Source of the DNA: Pedobacter paludis
GTDB lineage: Bacteria > Bacteroidota > Bacteroidia > Sphingobacteriales > Sphingobacteriaceae
Assembly: GCF_003173575.1 (NCBI RefSeq)
Contig: NZ_QGNY01000004.1
Span: 372,001 to 436,000 of the forward strand
Reading direction: 5' to 3'
Length of the DNA: 64,000 nt
The stretch's first letter is position 1, and each line of letters starts with the position of its first letter. Shown here in pieces: positions 1 through 8,405 of this stretch. Made by a program: the position numbers and the translations under genes. The notes below the pieces were generated by a model. It was not told where the DNA came from. It ran no database searches and was given only the letters and a program-made list of their open reading frames with translations.

Positions 1-1
1 C

Positions 2-214
2 CACAACGCGGTTATGGTTGCAGGAGAAACTGAAGGCGGAATTACCATTCATTATGTTGATGAAAATTACGATGAAGGTGAATATATCTATCAGGCCAAG
101 TATAAGATTGACAAAAACGATAATCTTGAAATGGTAAAATTCAAAGGTCAGCAACTCGAGCACCTACACTACCCTAGAATAATAGAGGGTTTAGTTAAGA
201 AAATCAAAAAATAA
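2..214 (+). CDS. purN: Phosphoribosylglycinamide formyltransferase, C-terminal part
   Basis: Only the last 70 codons lie in the window; the reading frame is open to the left edge, so the gene starts upstream. PurN transfers a formyl group from 10-formyltetrahydrofolate to GAR in purine synthesis. The visible part carries the family pattern HNAV...GITIHYVDE followed by YDEGE, whose Asp corresponds to the catalytic Asp of the PurN family. The downstream plus-strand gene purH belongs to the same pathway, although two opposite-strand regulators separate them. Family identity is clear from this C-terminal segment; full length and start cannot be judged. Confidence 0.88.
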   Translation, partial: HNAVMVAGETEGGITIHYVDENYDEGEYIYQAKYKIDKNDNLEMVKFKGQQLEHLHYPRIIEGLVKKIKK

Positions 215-215
215 A

Positions 216-863
216 TTATGCTACATAGTGTGGCTGATACATACCGTATTTAATCGCTTTTAAAATAAGATCTGGGGTACGCTTTACTTCCATCTTTTTC
301 ATCAACTTCTTCATATAACTCTGAATCGTATTTATACTCAAATCCAGTTCTGAAGAAATCTCTTTCGCCGTTTTACCTACACAAACATTTTTTAGAAGTT
401 GTTTTTCTCTTGGTGATAAATTAAATTTAAAAGAATCGGAAAGCGGGTATTCCGTCAGAATCTTTTTTAAGCCTTCGCCTAAATAAGAGCGATTAATTTC
501 TTTATCTACAAATTTTATCGCTTTGATTAATTCTTTGATAGATACATCCTTACCTAAATAGCCATTGGCTCCAATGGTAAATGTATCATTTATAATTGTA
601 ACATCATCAACAGTAGAAAGCACCAAAATTTTAAGCTTATCCTTACTTTGCAGTTCCCTACATTTATTAACCACATCAACCCCATTCATTTTGGGCATTA
701 ACATATCGGTTATTAAGATATCGGTTCCCCAAAAATCTGGGTGCTCGAAAAATTTTTCAGGATCACTAAATATATTTATCGCCTCGATAAAATCGAATTG
801 CGAGAGAGAGAGCTTGAGCAACTGGGATACAAGCTTGTGGTCGTCAATAATGGAGATGTTCAT
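216..863 (-). CDS. Response regulator, NarL/LuxR type (first of a tandem pair)
   Basis: 215 residues. The receiver domain covers about residues 1-120, with acidic pocket D7/D8, phospho-acceptor D53 in ITDMLMP, S83 and conserved K105. A LuxR-type helix-turn-helix fills the C-terminus (LSPREKQLL, then KEISSELDLSINTIQSYMKKL). It should be a phosphorylation-controlled DNA-binding protein. No histidine kinase is adjacent, so it is an orphan or is served by a distant or hybrid kinase. The stop lies one base beyond the convergent purN stop. A similar regulator follows upstream at 1004-1636, so the two probably arose by duplication. Targets are unknown. Confidence 0.88.
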   Translation of the reverse strand: MNISIIDDHKLVSQLLKLSLSQFDFIEAINIFSDPEKFFEHPDFWGTDILITDMLMPKMNGVDVVNKCRELQSKDKLKILVLSTVDDVTIINDTFTIGANGYLGKDVSIKELIKAIKFVDKEINRSYLGEGLKKILTEYPLSDSFKFNLSPREKQLLKNVCVGKTAKEISSELDLSINTIQSYMKKLMKKMEVKRTPDLILKAIKYGMYQPHYVA

Positions 864-1003
864 TACACAGTGGGATGCAAAAACAACACCATGCTAAAAA
901 ACAATGCCTTACGATATTAAAAAGCTAGATTACAACAAACAGAGATTAATTTTTGAGAATATAATTCCCCAATTATCCACACTCGATTCCCAAATTTACC
1001 CAA

Positions 1004-1636
1004 TTAGCAAACAAAACCCTGCTCCACTAATTTGAATTGTAGCTGATCCATGCTGTCAACTTCAAATTTTCGCATAATTTGATTAACATAGAATTGAACC
1101 GTTTCAAAGCTCAAATCCATCTCTAAAGCGATATCATTGATGGTCTTAGAAGTTTCCAATGATTTGGTAAGGCGTTTTTCTATTGGAGAAAGGTGTATGT
1201 CAGTCTTAAAACCTTCTTTTTGCGAAGAAACAGCTCGGACTAAACCTTCTCCCAAATAAGTTTCCAATGGATTGTTAAAAATCAATCTGATCATTTTAGA
1301 AAGTTCATCGAGCGAAATATCTTTGGGAAAAAAGCCGTTTGCACCGCGTTCAAGTGCATTATTTATTAAATCTCGATCGATTAATGAAGAAAACATTACA
1401 ATCCTTAAAGCAGCCTTTGTTTTGGTATGCCTAAGTTCAGAAACCAAATCCAAACCATTTACCTCGGGCAGGTAAACATCCAAAATTAACAGGTCTGTTT
1501 TTAGTATATCTAAATTACGAAGAAACTCTGTAGCCGAATTATAAATCCTAACCGATTCGACAAAATTTAATTGCAGCAGCGATGTTTTTAAAAACTGGGC
1601 AACAAGCTTATGATCTTCTACTATAGAGATATCCAT
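1004..1636 (-). CDS. Response regulator, NarL/LuxR type (second of a tandem pair)
   Basis: 210 residues with the same layout as its neighbour: acidic E7/D8, phospho-acceptor D53 in ILDVYLP, K105 in FFPKD, and a C-terminal LuxR-like helix-turn-helix. The output domain is more divergent: the usual LSPRE reads LSPIE, and the helix-turn-helix reads NDIALEMDLSFETVQFYVNQI. It ends 140 bases upstream of the first regulator's start, in the same orientation. The N-termini of the two proteins align without gaps through the phosphorylation site, which supports paralogy. No kinase is nearby. The output may be specialised. Confidence 0.85.
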   Translation of the reverse strand: MDISIVEDHKLVAQFLKTSLLQLNFVESVRIYNSATEFLRNLDILKTDLLILDVYLPEVNGLDLVSELRHTKTKAALRIVMFSSLIDRDLINNALERGANGFFPKDISLDELSKMIRLIFNNPLETYLGEGLVRAVSSQKEGFKTDIHLSPIEKRLTKSLETSKTINDIALEMDLSFETVQFYVNQIMRKFEVDSMDQLQFKLVEQGFVC

Positions 1637-1780
1637 TATTTAACTGTTTTGGCACAAAAACTAATACTAAGCTTCAGCAATTTATAAAATTTTGTTGCAC
1701 ATTAAACGTTTAGATGTTTATTTTTAAAAAATCATCAATTTTTAAGAACCCAACATAACAAAAAAACCATCGTGTTTTAC

Positions 1781-1788
1781 TACCTTTG
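1781..1788 (+). promoter_or_regulatory. Bacteroidetes-type -7 box of purH
   Basis: TACCTTTG matches the Bacteroidetes primary sigma factor -7 consensus TAnnTTTG and lies 21 bases before the purH ATG at 1810. No clear -33 TTTG is visible 19-21 bases upstream. The box contains a TTG in frame with purH, which can mislead start prediction. Confidence 0.55.
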
Positions 1789-1809
1789 CGGCTCAAAATT
1801 TACAGTAGA

Positions 1810-3336
1810 ATGAGTCAGCCTATTAAGATTAAAAACGCTTTAATTTCAGTATATTATAAAGATGGTTTAGAGCCTTTGGTAAAGTTATTGGCCGCCCAAG
1901 GCGTACAGTTATTTTCTACAGGTGGTACAGAACAATTTATTAAAGACTTAAACCTTCCGGTTACGGCTGTTGAAGATTTAACCGGTTACCCGTCTATTTT
2001 GGGTGGACGAGTTAAAACTCTACATCCAAAAGTTTTCGGTGGGATTTTAAACCGTAGAGCCTTGGCAGGCGATCAGGAACAGATTGCAGAATACGAAATC
2101 CCTGAAATTGATCTTGTTATTGTTGACTTGTATCCATTTGAGGAAACCTTAAAAGCCGGCGGAACACCTGAAGAAATTATAGAAAAAATTGATATTGGTG
2201 GCATTTCATTAATTCGTGCTGCCGCCAAAAACTTTAACGATGTTGTAATTATCGCATCAAAAAACGATTACCCTACTTTGCAGGCTCAGCTAGAAGAGCA
2301 AAATGGAGAGACTACTTTAGCACAACGTAAAAATTATGCTAAAATCGCTTTCCATACTTCTTCTCATTACGATACAGCAATTTTTAATTATTTCAATACA
2401 GAAGAACCTCTGGATGTTTTTAAACAAAGTGTAAATACAGCCAAAACTTTGCGCTATGGTGAAAACCCACATCAAGGTGGCGTATTCTATGGCGATTTGG
2501 ATGCTATGTTTACCAAGCTTAACGGAAAAGAACTTTCATATAACAACCTGGTAGATGTGGATGCGGCAGTAGCATTAATTGATGAATTCGAAGATCCAAC
2601 CTTTGCCATTTTAAAACACACAAATGCCTGTGGTATCGCATCTCGCTCTACTGTAAAACAAGCATGGATTGACGCTTTGGCCTGCGATCCTGTTTCTGCT
2701 TTTGGCGGTGTATTAATCACCAATGTAGAAGTTGATTTAGAAACAGCCCAAGAAATAAACAATTTGTTTTTCGAAGTTTTAATTGCGCCATCTTATCAGC
2801 CTGAAGCAATTGAATTGTTTAGCAAAAAGAAAAACCGCGTAATTTTACAACGCAACAATGTAGAATTGAGCAAAAAGCAATTTAAAACTTTATTAAATGG
2901 TGTTATCGAGCAGGACAAAGATTTAATTATCGAGGGTCCGGAGCAAATGACAACTGTTACAGATAAAGCACCAACCGAACAAGAATTAAAAGACTTATAT
3001 TTTGCAAATAAGATTGTAAAGCACACAAAATCAAACACCATCGTTTTGGTTAAGGATGATGTTTTGATTGCTAGCGGTGTTGGCCAAACTTCCCGTGTTG
3101 ATGCATTAAGACAAGCCATCGAAAAAGCAGCATCTTTCGGTTTCAGTGTTAAAGGAAGCGCCATGGCATCTGATGCCTTCTTCCCTTTTCCTGATTGTGT
3201 GGAAATAGCTGCCGAAGCAGGAATTACTGCTGTTTTACAGCCCGGTGGATCTATTAAAGATGCTGATTCTGTTGCAAAAGCAAATGAAATGGGCATTGCA
3301 ATGGTAACAACTGGGGTAAGACATTTTAAACATTAG
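1810..3336 (+). CDS. purH: Bifunctional AICAR formyltransferase / IMP cyclohydrolase
   Basis: Catalyses the last two steps of IMP synthesis. From ATG 1810 the protein has 508 residues, normal for bacterial PurH. The N-terminal cyclohydrolase (MGS-like) domain shows the family signature KTLHPKVFGGILNRR from residue 69. The C-terminal formyltransferase domain includes KTLRYGENPHQ, LKHTNACG, AFGGVL and the terminal SDAFFPFPD segment. The frame extends eight codons further up to a TTG at 1786, but that TTG lies inside the -7 box, so 1810 is the better start. Expected to be cytosolic and grouped functionally with purN at the left edge. Confidence 0.96.
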   Translation: MSQPIKIKNALISVYYKDGLEPLVKLLAAQGVQLFSTGGTEQFIKDLNLPVTAVEDLTGYPSILGGRVKTLHPKVFGGILNRRALAGDQEQIAEYEIPEIDLVIVDLYPFEETLKAGGTPEEIIEKIDIGGISLIRAAAKNFNDVVIIASKNDYPTLQAQLEEQNGETTLAQRKNYAKIAFHTSSHYDTAIFNYFNTEEPLDVFKQSVNTAKTLRYGENPHQGGVFYGDLDAMFTKLNGKELSYNNLVDVDAAVALIDEFEDPTFAILKHTNACGIASRSTVKQAWIDALACDPVSAFGGVLITNVEVDLETAQEINNLFFEVLIAPSYQPEAIELFSKKKNRVILQRNNVELSKKQFKTLLNGVIEQDKDLIIEGPEQMTTVTDKAPTEQELKDLYFANKIVKHTKSNTIVLVKDDVLIASGVGQTSRVDALRQAIEKAASFGFSVKGSAMASDAFFPFPDCVEIAAEAGITAVLQPGGSIKDADSVAKANEMGIAMVTTGVRHFKH

Positions 3337-3501
3337 TTTAGGTGTTTGGTTGATAAGATGGTTAGTTGTTTAGCATTTCGCCCCAAACGAAAAAACCAAA
3401 AAGCTGTCCAACCAAAAAACTAACCGACTAAACAATAAAAAAGCTATTTTTACATTAGGAATAGTATAGATTTAACAAATTAAAGAAAATATAACTCATA
3501 C

Positions 3502-4524
3502 ATGGGATTATTCAATTGGTTTACGCAGGAAGTTGCCATCGATTTAGGCACAGCGAACACCCTAATTATACATAACGACAAAGTAGTTGTAGATGAGCCA
3601 TCTATTGTTGCTTTTGATCGGACTACAAACAAAGTTATTGCTATTGGTCGTCAGGCCATGCAAATGGAGGGTAAAACCCACGATAATATTAAAACAGTTC
3701 GCCCTTTAAAGGATGGTGTGATTGCCGATTTCAACGCTGCTGAAGCAATGATTAAAGGTATGATTCGTATGCTTAATGGCGGTAAAGGCTGGATGTTTCC
3801 ATCTTTACGCATGGTAATCTGTATTCCTTCGGGTATTACCGAGGTAGAGAAGCGTGCCGTGCGTGACTCTGCCGAAATTGCCGGAGCAAAAGAAGTTTAT
3901 TTAATTCATGAGCCGATGGCCGCTGCCGTAGGTATTGGAATTGACGTAGAAGAACCGATGGGTAATATGATCATCGATATTGGTGGTGGTACAACAGAAA
4001 TTGCCGTTATCGCATTATCCGGAATTGTTTGTGATCAATCTATCCGCGTTGCGGGAGATAACTTCGATTCTGATATTGTAAACTATATCCGTCGCCAGCA
4101 CAACATAATGATTGGTGATCGTACAGCAGAGAAAATCAAAATCGAAGTTGGTGCCGCTTTACCAGAATTACAGGATGCTCCAGCTGATTTTGCGGTTCAA
4201 GGTCGTGATTTGATGACAGGCGTTCCAAAACAGATTACTGTTTCTTATACCGAAATTGCGCATTGTTTGGATAAATCGATTTCTAAAATTGAAGAGGCGA
4301 TTTTAAAAGCGCTAGAGATTACGCCACCAGAACTTTCTGCAGATATTTATCAAACAGGTATTTATTTAACTGGCGGTGGTGCATTATTAAGAGGCTTGGA
4401 CAAACGTGTTGCAGCGAAAACAAAATTACCTGTTCACGTGGCCGAAGATCCATTACGTGCAGTTGTACGTGGAACTGGCATAGCCCTTAAAAATATTGGC
4501 AGTTATAAATTCTTAATGCAATAA
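3502..4524 (+). CDS. mreB: Rod shape-determining actin homologue MreB
   Basis: 340 residues. MreB polymerises under the inner membrane and directs lateral wall synthesis. It has the actin-fold nucleotide motifs: phosphate-1 loop DLGTANT at residues 14-20 and phosphate-2 loop IDIGGGTTE near residue 160. The C-terminal region has the expected YLTGGGALLRGLD. The N-terminus MGLFNWF is a likely membrane-binding amphipathic stretch, as in other MreB proteins. It is the first gene of the shape operon continuing with mreC, mreD, mrdA and rodA, but a small four-helix-bundle gene lies between it and mreC. The 165-base gap after purH contains only short GGTTAG/CTAACC-rich imperfect repeats. Confidence 0.97.
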   Translation: MGLFNWFTQEVAIDLGTANTLIIHNDKVVVDEPSIVAFDRTTNKVIAIGRQAMQMEGKTHDNIKTVRPLKDGVIADFNAAEAMIKGMIRMLNGGKGWMFPSLRMVICIPSGITEVEKRAVRDSAEIAGAKEVYLIHEPMAAAVGIGIDVEEPMGNMIIDIGGGTTEIAVIALSGIVCDQSIRVAGDNFDSDIVNYIRRQHNIMIGDRTAEKIKIEVGAALPELQDAPADFAVQGRDLMTGVPKQITVSYTEIAHCLDKSISKIEEAILKALEITPPELSADIYQTGIYLTGGGALLRGLDKRVAAKTKLPVHVAEDPLRAVVRGTGIALKNIGSYKFLMQ

Positions 4525-4541
4525 GCTAATTTACGAATGTA

Positions 4542-4559
4542 GATTTTAGATTGACGATT
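4542..4559. repeat. Left inverted repeat flanking the four-helix-bundle gene
   Basis: GATTTTAGATTGACGATT is the reverse complement, with one mismatch, of 5020-5037 on the other side of the gene. A further partial copy (ATCTAAAATCGTAAATT) lies near 4973-4990 and a short one ends just before mreC. The left arm abuts the start codon at 4561. Confidence 0.7.
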
Positions 4560-4560
4560 G

Positions 4561-4932
4561 ATGTATAGCGAAACCTTAAAAACAAGAACTAAAGCATATT
4601 CTATCTCAATCGGAAAACTAATATCTACATTGCCTTTTAATGTACTAAATAAAAATTATTCAAATCAATTGGTTAGATGTTCAAGTTCGGTTGGTGCAAA
4701 TTATCGAGCGGCCTGCAGAGCAAAATCTACCGCAGATTTTTTGAATAAACTAAAAATAGTTGAAGAAGAATTAGATGAAACTATGTTTTTTTTTGAGTTA
4801 TTGGAAGAATTTAATCCTGATTTGAAAGTTGAAATTTCTAAAAACTGGAAAGAAGGAAATGAATTACTTTCAATAATGGTTTCTTCCATTATCACGATTA
4901 GAAAAAACGAACAAAATCGTAAAACATCTTAA
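4561..4932 (+). CDS. Four-helix-bundle protein (S23/IVS family) inside the mre operon
   Basis: 123 residues, almost entirely helical. It matches the Bacteroidetes four-helix-bundle family related to the protein encoded in 23S rRNA intervening sequences: SxxxGANYRAACRAKSxADFxxKLxIVEEELDE is visible as SVGANYRAACRAKS followed by KLKIVEEELDE. Biochemical role is unknown; family structures form small helical oligomers. ATG 4561 is preferred over the in-frame TTG at 4558. The gene sits between mreB and mreC, which normally adjoin. It is bracketed by 18-bp inverted repeats (4542-4559 and 5020-5037, one mismatch), suggesting it arrived as a cassette. No role in cell shape should be assumed. Confidence 0.85.
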   Translation: MYSETLKTRTKAYSISIGKLISTLPFNVLNKNYSNQLVRCSSSVGANYRAACRAKSTADFLNKLKIVEEELDETMFFFELLEEFNPDLKVEISKNWKEGNELLSIMVSSIITIRKNEQNRKTS

Positions 4933-5019
4933 ATCTTGATTAGAAACTATGAAAGCAAGCGTACATCTTATATCTAAAATCGTAAATTCTATTAAAGGGC
5001 TTGGTTTGCAAACTGTGTT

Positions 5020-5037
5020 AATCGTAAATCTAAAATC
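5020..5037. repeat. Right inverted repeat flanking the four-helix-bundle gene
   Basis: AATCGTAAATCTAAAATC pairs with 4542-4559 at 17 of 18 positions in inverted orientation. It is followed directly by another AAATCGTAAATC-like half copy up to the mreC start at 5048, so the gap before mreC is largely made of this repeat. Confidence 0.7.
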
Positions 5038-5047
5038 GTAAATCAAT

Positions 5048-5887
5048 ATGCGTAACCTTTGGATTTTCATAAGCAGATACAACGCATTTTTCCTGTTTAT
5101 TATCTTTTTTACCATTGGGGTTTTCCTAACAGTTAAAAACAACGCTTATCAGCGAAGTGCAACCTTGAATTCTACTAATGAAATTGTTGGTACTGCTTAC
5201 GAAAGACTAAATGTTTTTAAGCGATATTTAAACCTGGGAATGGTTAATGATAGTCTTGCGGCCGAAAATGCTAAACTTAAAACCAAGCTATTGGCCTTAA
5301 CTACAATCGATTCTGCAAAAGATGTTAAGGTTATTGATACCAACACCCACCAACAATACACTTATTTAGCGGCAAAAGTTGTTAAAAACTCGGTTACTTT
5401 GCGCAATAATGTAATGACGATTAATAAAGGTACCTCTGATGGAATTAAAAGCGGAATGGCTGTTATTTCACCCCAGCGTGGTGTTGTTGGTTTTATTAGA
5501 GATGTATCTGAGCATTTGGCAACAATTCAATCTCTATTACATAAGGATACGAGAATTAGCGTTGTGGTAAAAAAGAATAATGCTCTTGGATCTTTAGTTT
5601 GGGGTGATGGAAATTTCGATATCAGAAAAGCCTTTATAAAGGAAGTACCCAATCACATTAAAATGAATGTTGGAGATACCATCGTTACCTCCGGTTTTGC
5701 GTCCTTCCCTTCTGGAATTCTTGTAGGCAAAATTAGTCGTACCAATGTTGCTACAAATGATAATTTTCTTTCCGCAGAACTGAATTTATTTAACGATTTT
5801 AGCACATTGCAGTATGTTTATGTGGTAAAAGACAAAAAAGCCGAAGAACAAAAAGCTTTAGAAAGCATAGCTAAGCCAAATGAATAG
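5048..5887 (+). CDS. mreC: Rod shape-determining protein MreC
   Basis: 279 residues. MreC is a bitopic membrane protein that links MreB to the periplasmic wall-synthesis enzymes. A single membrane helix spans about residues 13-30 (FFLFIIFFTIGVFLTV), followed by a coiled-coil stretch near 60-90 (DSLAAENAKLKTKLLAL). The beta-rich MreC core includes VVKNSVTLRNNVMTINKG, GMAVISPQRGVVG and VGDTIVTSGFASFPSGI. The stop overlaps the mreD start by eight bases, indicating translational coupling. Length and order are normal for Bacteroidetes. Confidence 0.95.
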   Translation: MRNLWIFISRYNAFFLFIIFFTIGVFLTVKNNAYQRSATLNSTNEIVGTAYERLNVFKRYLNLGMVNDSLAAENAKLKTKLLALTTIDSAKDVKVIDTNTHQQYTYLAAKVVKNSVTLRNNVMTINKGTSDGIKSGMAVISPQRGVVGFIRDVSEHLATIQSLLHKDTRISVVVKKNNALGSLVWGDGNFDIRKAFIKEVPNHIKMNVGDTIVTSGFASFPSGILVGKISRTNVATNDNFLSAELNLFNDFSTLQYVYVVKDKKAEEQKALESIAKPNE

Positions 5888-6395
5888 TAGAATAATAATT
5901 ATCAACATCATCAGATGGCTCTTATTACTTTTTGTGCAAATATTCTTGCTCAAGAATATGGGTTTTTATGATCTTTCTACACCTTTTATTTACGTTTTGT
6001 TTCTGCTTCTCTTACCTTTCGGTATGCCAAACATCCTCCTCTATCTGGTGGCTTTTGGAACCGGCTTAACCATGGATGCTTTTTATGACACCATGGGCGT
6101 TCATGCTACAGCCTGCGTTGTTTTGGCCTTTGTAAGAATTTCATTTATCTCGATCAGTTTAAATAAAGATGCTATTGATGACCCTGAACCTTCTTTAAGT
6201 TATATGGGTTTCCAATGGTTTTCATTATATGCTTTTCTTTGCGTTTTAACGCATCATCTTGTGCTCTTTTTTTTAGAAACATTTAGGTTAACAGAAATTG
6301 GTTATACCTTAATGAGATGCGGCTTAAGTTGTATCTTTACACTACTTATTATTTTACTGGTAGAGTTTATATTCTATAAAAGAACATCTCGCTAA
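5880..6395 (+). CDS. mreD: Rod shape-determining membrane protein MreD
   Basis: 171 residues, very hydrophobic, with about five predicted membrane segments. MreD is poorly conserved; assignment rests on size, hydropathy and position between mreC and mrdA. The family motif region appears as GTGLTMDAFYDTMGVHA. It overlaps mreC at its start and mrdA by one base at its stop (TAATG), so all three should be co-translated. It is thought to complete the elongasome membrane core. Confidence 0.9.
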   Translation: MNSRIIIINIIRWLLLLFVQIFLLKNMGFYDLSTPFIYVLFLLLLPFGMPNILLYLVAFGTGLTMDAFYDTMGVHATACVVLAFVRISFISISLNKDAIDDPEPSLSYMGFQWFSLYAFLCVLTHHLVLFFLETFRLTEIGYTLMRCGLSCIFTLLIILLVEFIFYKRTSR

Positions 6396-8404
6396 TGGAG
6401 CAATTATTTAATCGGAAATATATTATTCAGGGTTTATTTATAGTTATAGCCTTAATTTTATTGGCAAAGCTCTTTTATATTCAAATTTTTAGTGATGCAG
6501 CATTCGTTGCCGCTGAGAGTAATGTATTGAAGAAAAAATTCAAATATCCAGCTAGGGGCGCCATACTGGATCGCAATATGAAGGTTATTGTGCAGAATGA
6601 GCCTGTTTACGATTTAATGGTTATTCCAAACGAGGTTAAATCTTTTGATACCCTAGCACTTGCAAATGCCCTGGAAATTTCTTTTGATGATGTTCGCAAA
6701 AGTTTAAAAAAAGCAAAAGCAAAATCCAATTATCAGTCTACCCCTTTTTCAAAACAGATTTCTGTTCAGAGTTATGCCCGTCTTCAGGAAATCATGTATC
6801 GCTTTCCCGGTTTTTCTACTCAAGATAGAACCATTCGCCATTATCCAGATAGTGTTGCGGGCCAGTTGTTTGGATATGTTAAAGAGGTGAGCCAAGCCGA
6901 TATTGATAAATCTGATGGATATTACCGATCGGGCGATTACATCGGGAAAAGTGGGTTAGAACGATCTTACGAGGAAGTCCTCCGCGGAGAAAAGGGTGTT
7001 GTAAATACCGTATATGATGCTAGAAATACACCGCAAGGCAGTTATGCAAATGGCAAATACGATGTTAATGCAGTTTCTGGTGAACGTTTAATTTCTGGAA
7101 TTGATATCGATGTTCAAAAACTGGGCGAAGAGTTGATGCAAAATAAAGTTGGTGCTGTTGTAGCAATCGAGCCTTCAACGGGCGAAATCATTTCCTTAGT
7201 GAGCAGTCCCGGTTACGATCCGAATATTTTGGTTGGAAAAGGTTTTGGCAATAACTATATGGATTTTATTGTGGGCAATCCTTACCGGCCATCTCTTGTG
7301 CGCCCGATACAAGGTTATTATCCTCCCGGATCGTCGTTTAAACCTATTGATGCTTTAATTGCTTTACAAGAGGGGGTTATAGATCCAAATACAACATTTA
7401 ACTGCCCCGGATATTACATGGCCGGAAACCACAAGGTAAAATGCGAACACGTTGATGGAAATATTGCGATGCGACGTGGAATAGCCAGAAGTTGCAACAC
7501 TTATTTTTGTCATGTTTTTCAGAATTTAATTACCAAAAACGGCATGAAAAATCAACGCCAAACCTATCAGGAATGGCGTGATAAGGTTGCAAAATTTGGC
7601 TTCGGCTCTAAACTGGATATCGATATGCCTTTTGAACGTAAAGGCTATTTTTACAGTGCTGATCATTACGATAAAATTTACGGTAAAAGATGGGGATATA
7701 CTACGGTAATCTCTCAAGCCATCGGCCAAGGAGAAATTACGGCCACGCCACTACAAATTGCAAATGCAATGGCCATTATTGCCAATCGCGGATATTACAT
7801 TAAGCCTCACCTAATTAAAGGAATGGGCGATAAAAAATTGGTTAAAAAAGAATACGTAACTAAAAATTATGTAGATATTGATCCCAAATATTTTGAACCT
7901 GTAATTGACGGCATGCAGGAGGCAGTTAACAGCGCATGGGGAACTGCAACACTTTCTCGAATTCCCGATATTATAATGTGCGGTAAAACAGGTACGGTTC
8001 AAAATCCACATGGCAAGAATCACTCTGTTTTTATCGGTTTTGCGCCAAGAGATAACCCAAAAATAGCGATTGCAGTTATTGTAGAAAATGCAGGTTATGG
8101 AAGTACTTATGCTGCTCCGATTGCGAGTTATATGGTAGAAAAATATTTGAAGAGAACGGTAACTGGAGCTAGGGCCAACCAAGTAGAGTGGATGAAAGGA
8201 CAAAACCTACTTCCGCCACTTATAGATCAGAACAAAAAACTAAAATTAACCAAGGCCGATAGCCTAACCATTAAAAAAGCAGATTCTGTAAAGCGAGTTA
8301 AAGATAGCCTAAAAATAAAATCTGCAGTAATAAAACAGTCTGTTTCCACTAAGCCAGCAATGAACAGAACTGTTATTGTAGGTACAAAACCAGAAACCAA
8401 ATAA
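6395..8404 (+). CDS. mrdA: Penicillin-binding protein 2 (elongasome transpeptidase)
   Basis: 669 residues. A class B penicillin-binding protein that cross-links lateral-wall peptidoglycan with RodA. One N-terminal membrane helix (about residues 11-30) precedes the dimerisation domain, with R and GY motifs around YPARGAILDRN and AGQLFGYV. The transpeptidase domain has all three active-site motifs: S313-S-F-K316, S366-C-N368 and K531-T-G-T534. The last 60 residues form a lysine-rich low-complexity tail after the domain end, common in this phylum. Start overlaps the mreD stop; rodA follows one base after its stop. Confidence 0.96.
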   Translation: MEQLFNRKYIIQGLFIVIALILLAKLFYIQIFSDAAFVAAESNVLKKKFKYPARGAILDRNMKVIVQNEPVYDLMVIPNEVKSFDTLALANALEISFDDVRKSLKKAKAKSNYQSTPFSKQISVQSYARLQEIMYRFPGFSTQDRTIRHYPDSVAGQLFGYVKEVSQADIDKSDGYYRSGDYIGKSGLERSYEEVLRGEKGVVNTVYDARNTPQGSYANGKYDVNAVSGERLISGIDIDVQKLGEELMQNKVGAVVAIEPSTGEIISLVSSPGYDPNILVGKGFGNNYMDFIVGNPYRPSLVRPIQGYYPPGSSFKPIDALIALQEGVIDPNTTFNCPGYYMAGNHKVKCEHVDGNIAMRRGIARSCNTYFCHVFQNLITKNGMKNQRQTYQEWRDKVAKFGFGSKLDIDMPFERKGYFYSADHYDKIYGKRWGYTTVISQAIGQGEITATPLQIANAMAIIANRGYYIKPHLIKGMGDKKLVKKEYVTKNYVDIDPKYFEPVIDGMQEAVNSAWGTATLSRIPDIIMCGKTGTVQNPHGKNHSVFIGFAPRDNPKIAIAVIVENAGYGSTYAAPIASYMVEKYLKRTVTGARANQVEWMKGQNLLPPLIDQNKKLKLTKADSLTIKKADSVKRVKDSLKIKSAVIKQSVSTKPAMNRTVIVGTKPETK

Positions 8405-8405
8405 A

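Noticed and set aside
2796..3296. 166-codon open frame antisense to purH
   Set aside because: It lies fully inside the well-supported purH gene, has low-complexity Ser/Ala/Lys content from the opposite codon positions, and shows no domain pattern.
3337..3501. Small gene or riboswitch between purH and mreB
   Set aside because: The gap holds only imperfect GGTTAG/CTAACC repeats; no conserved aptamer core or open frame is present.
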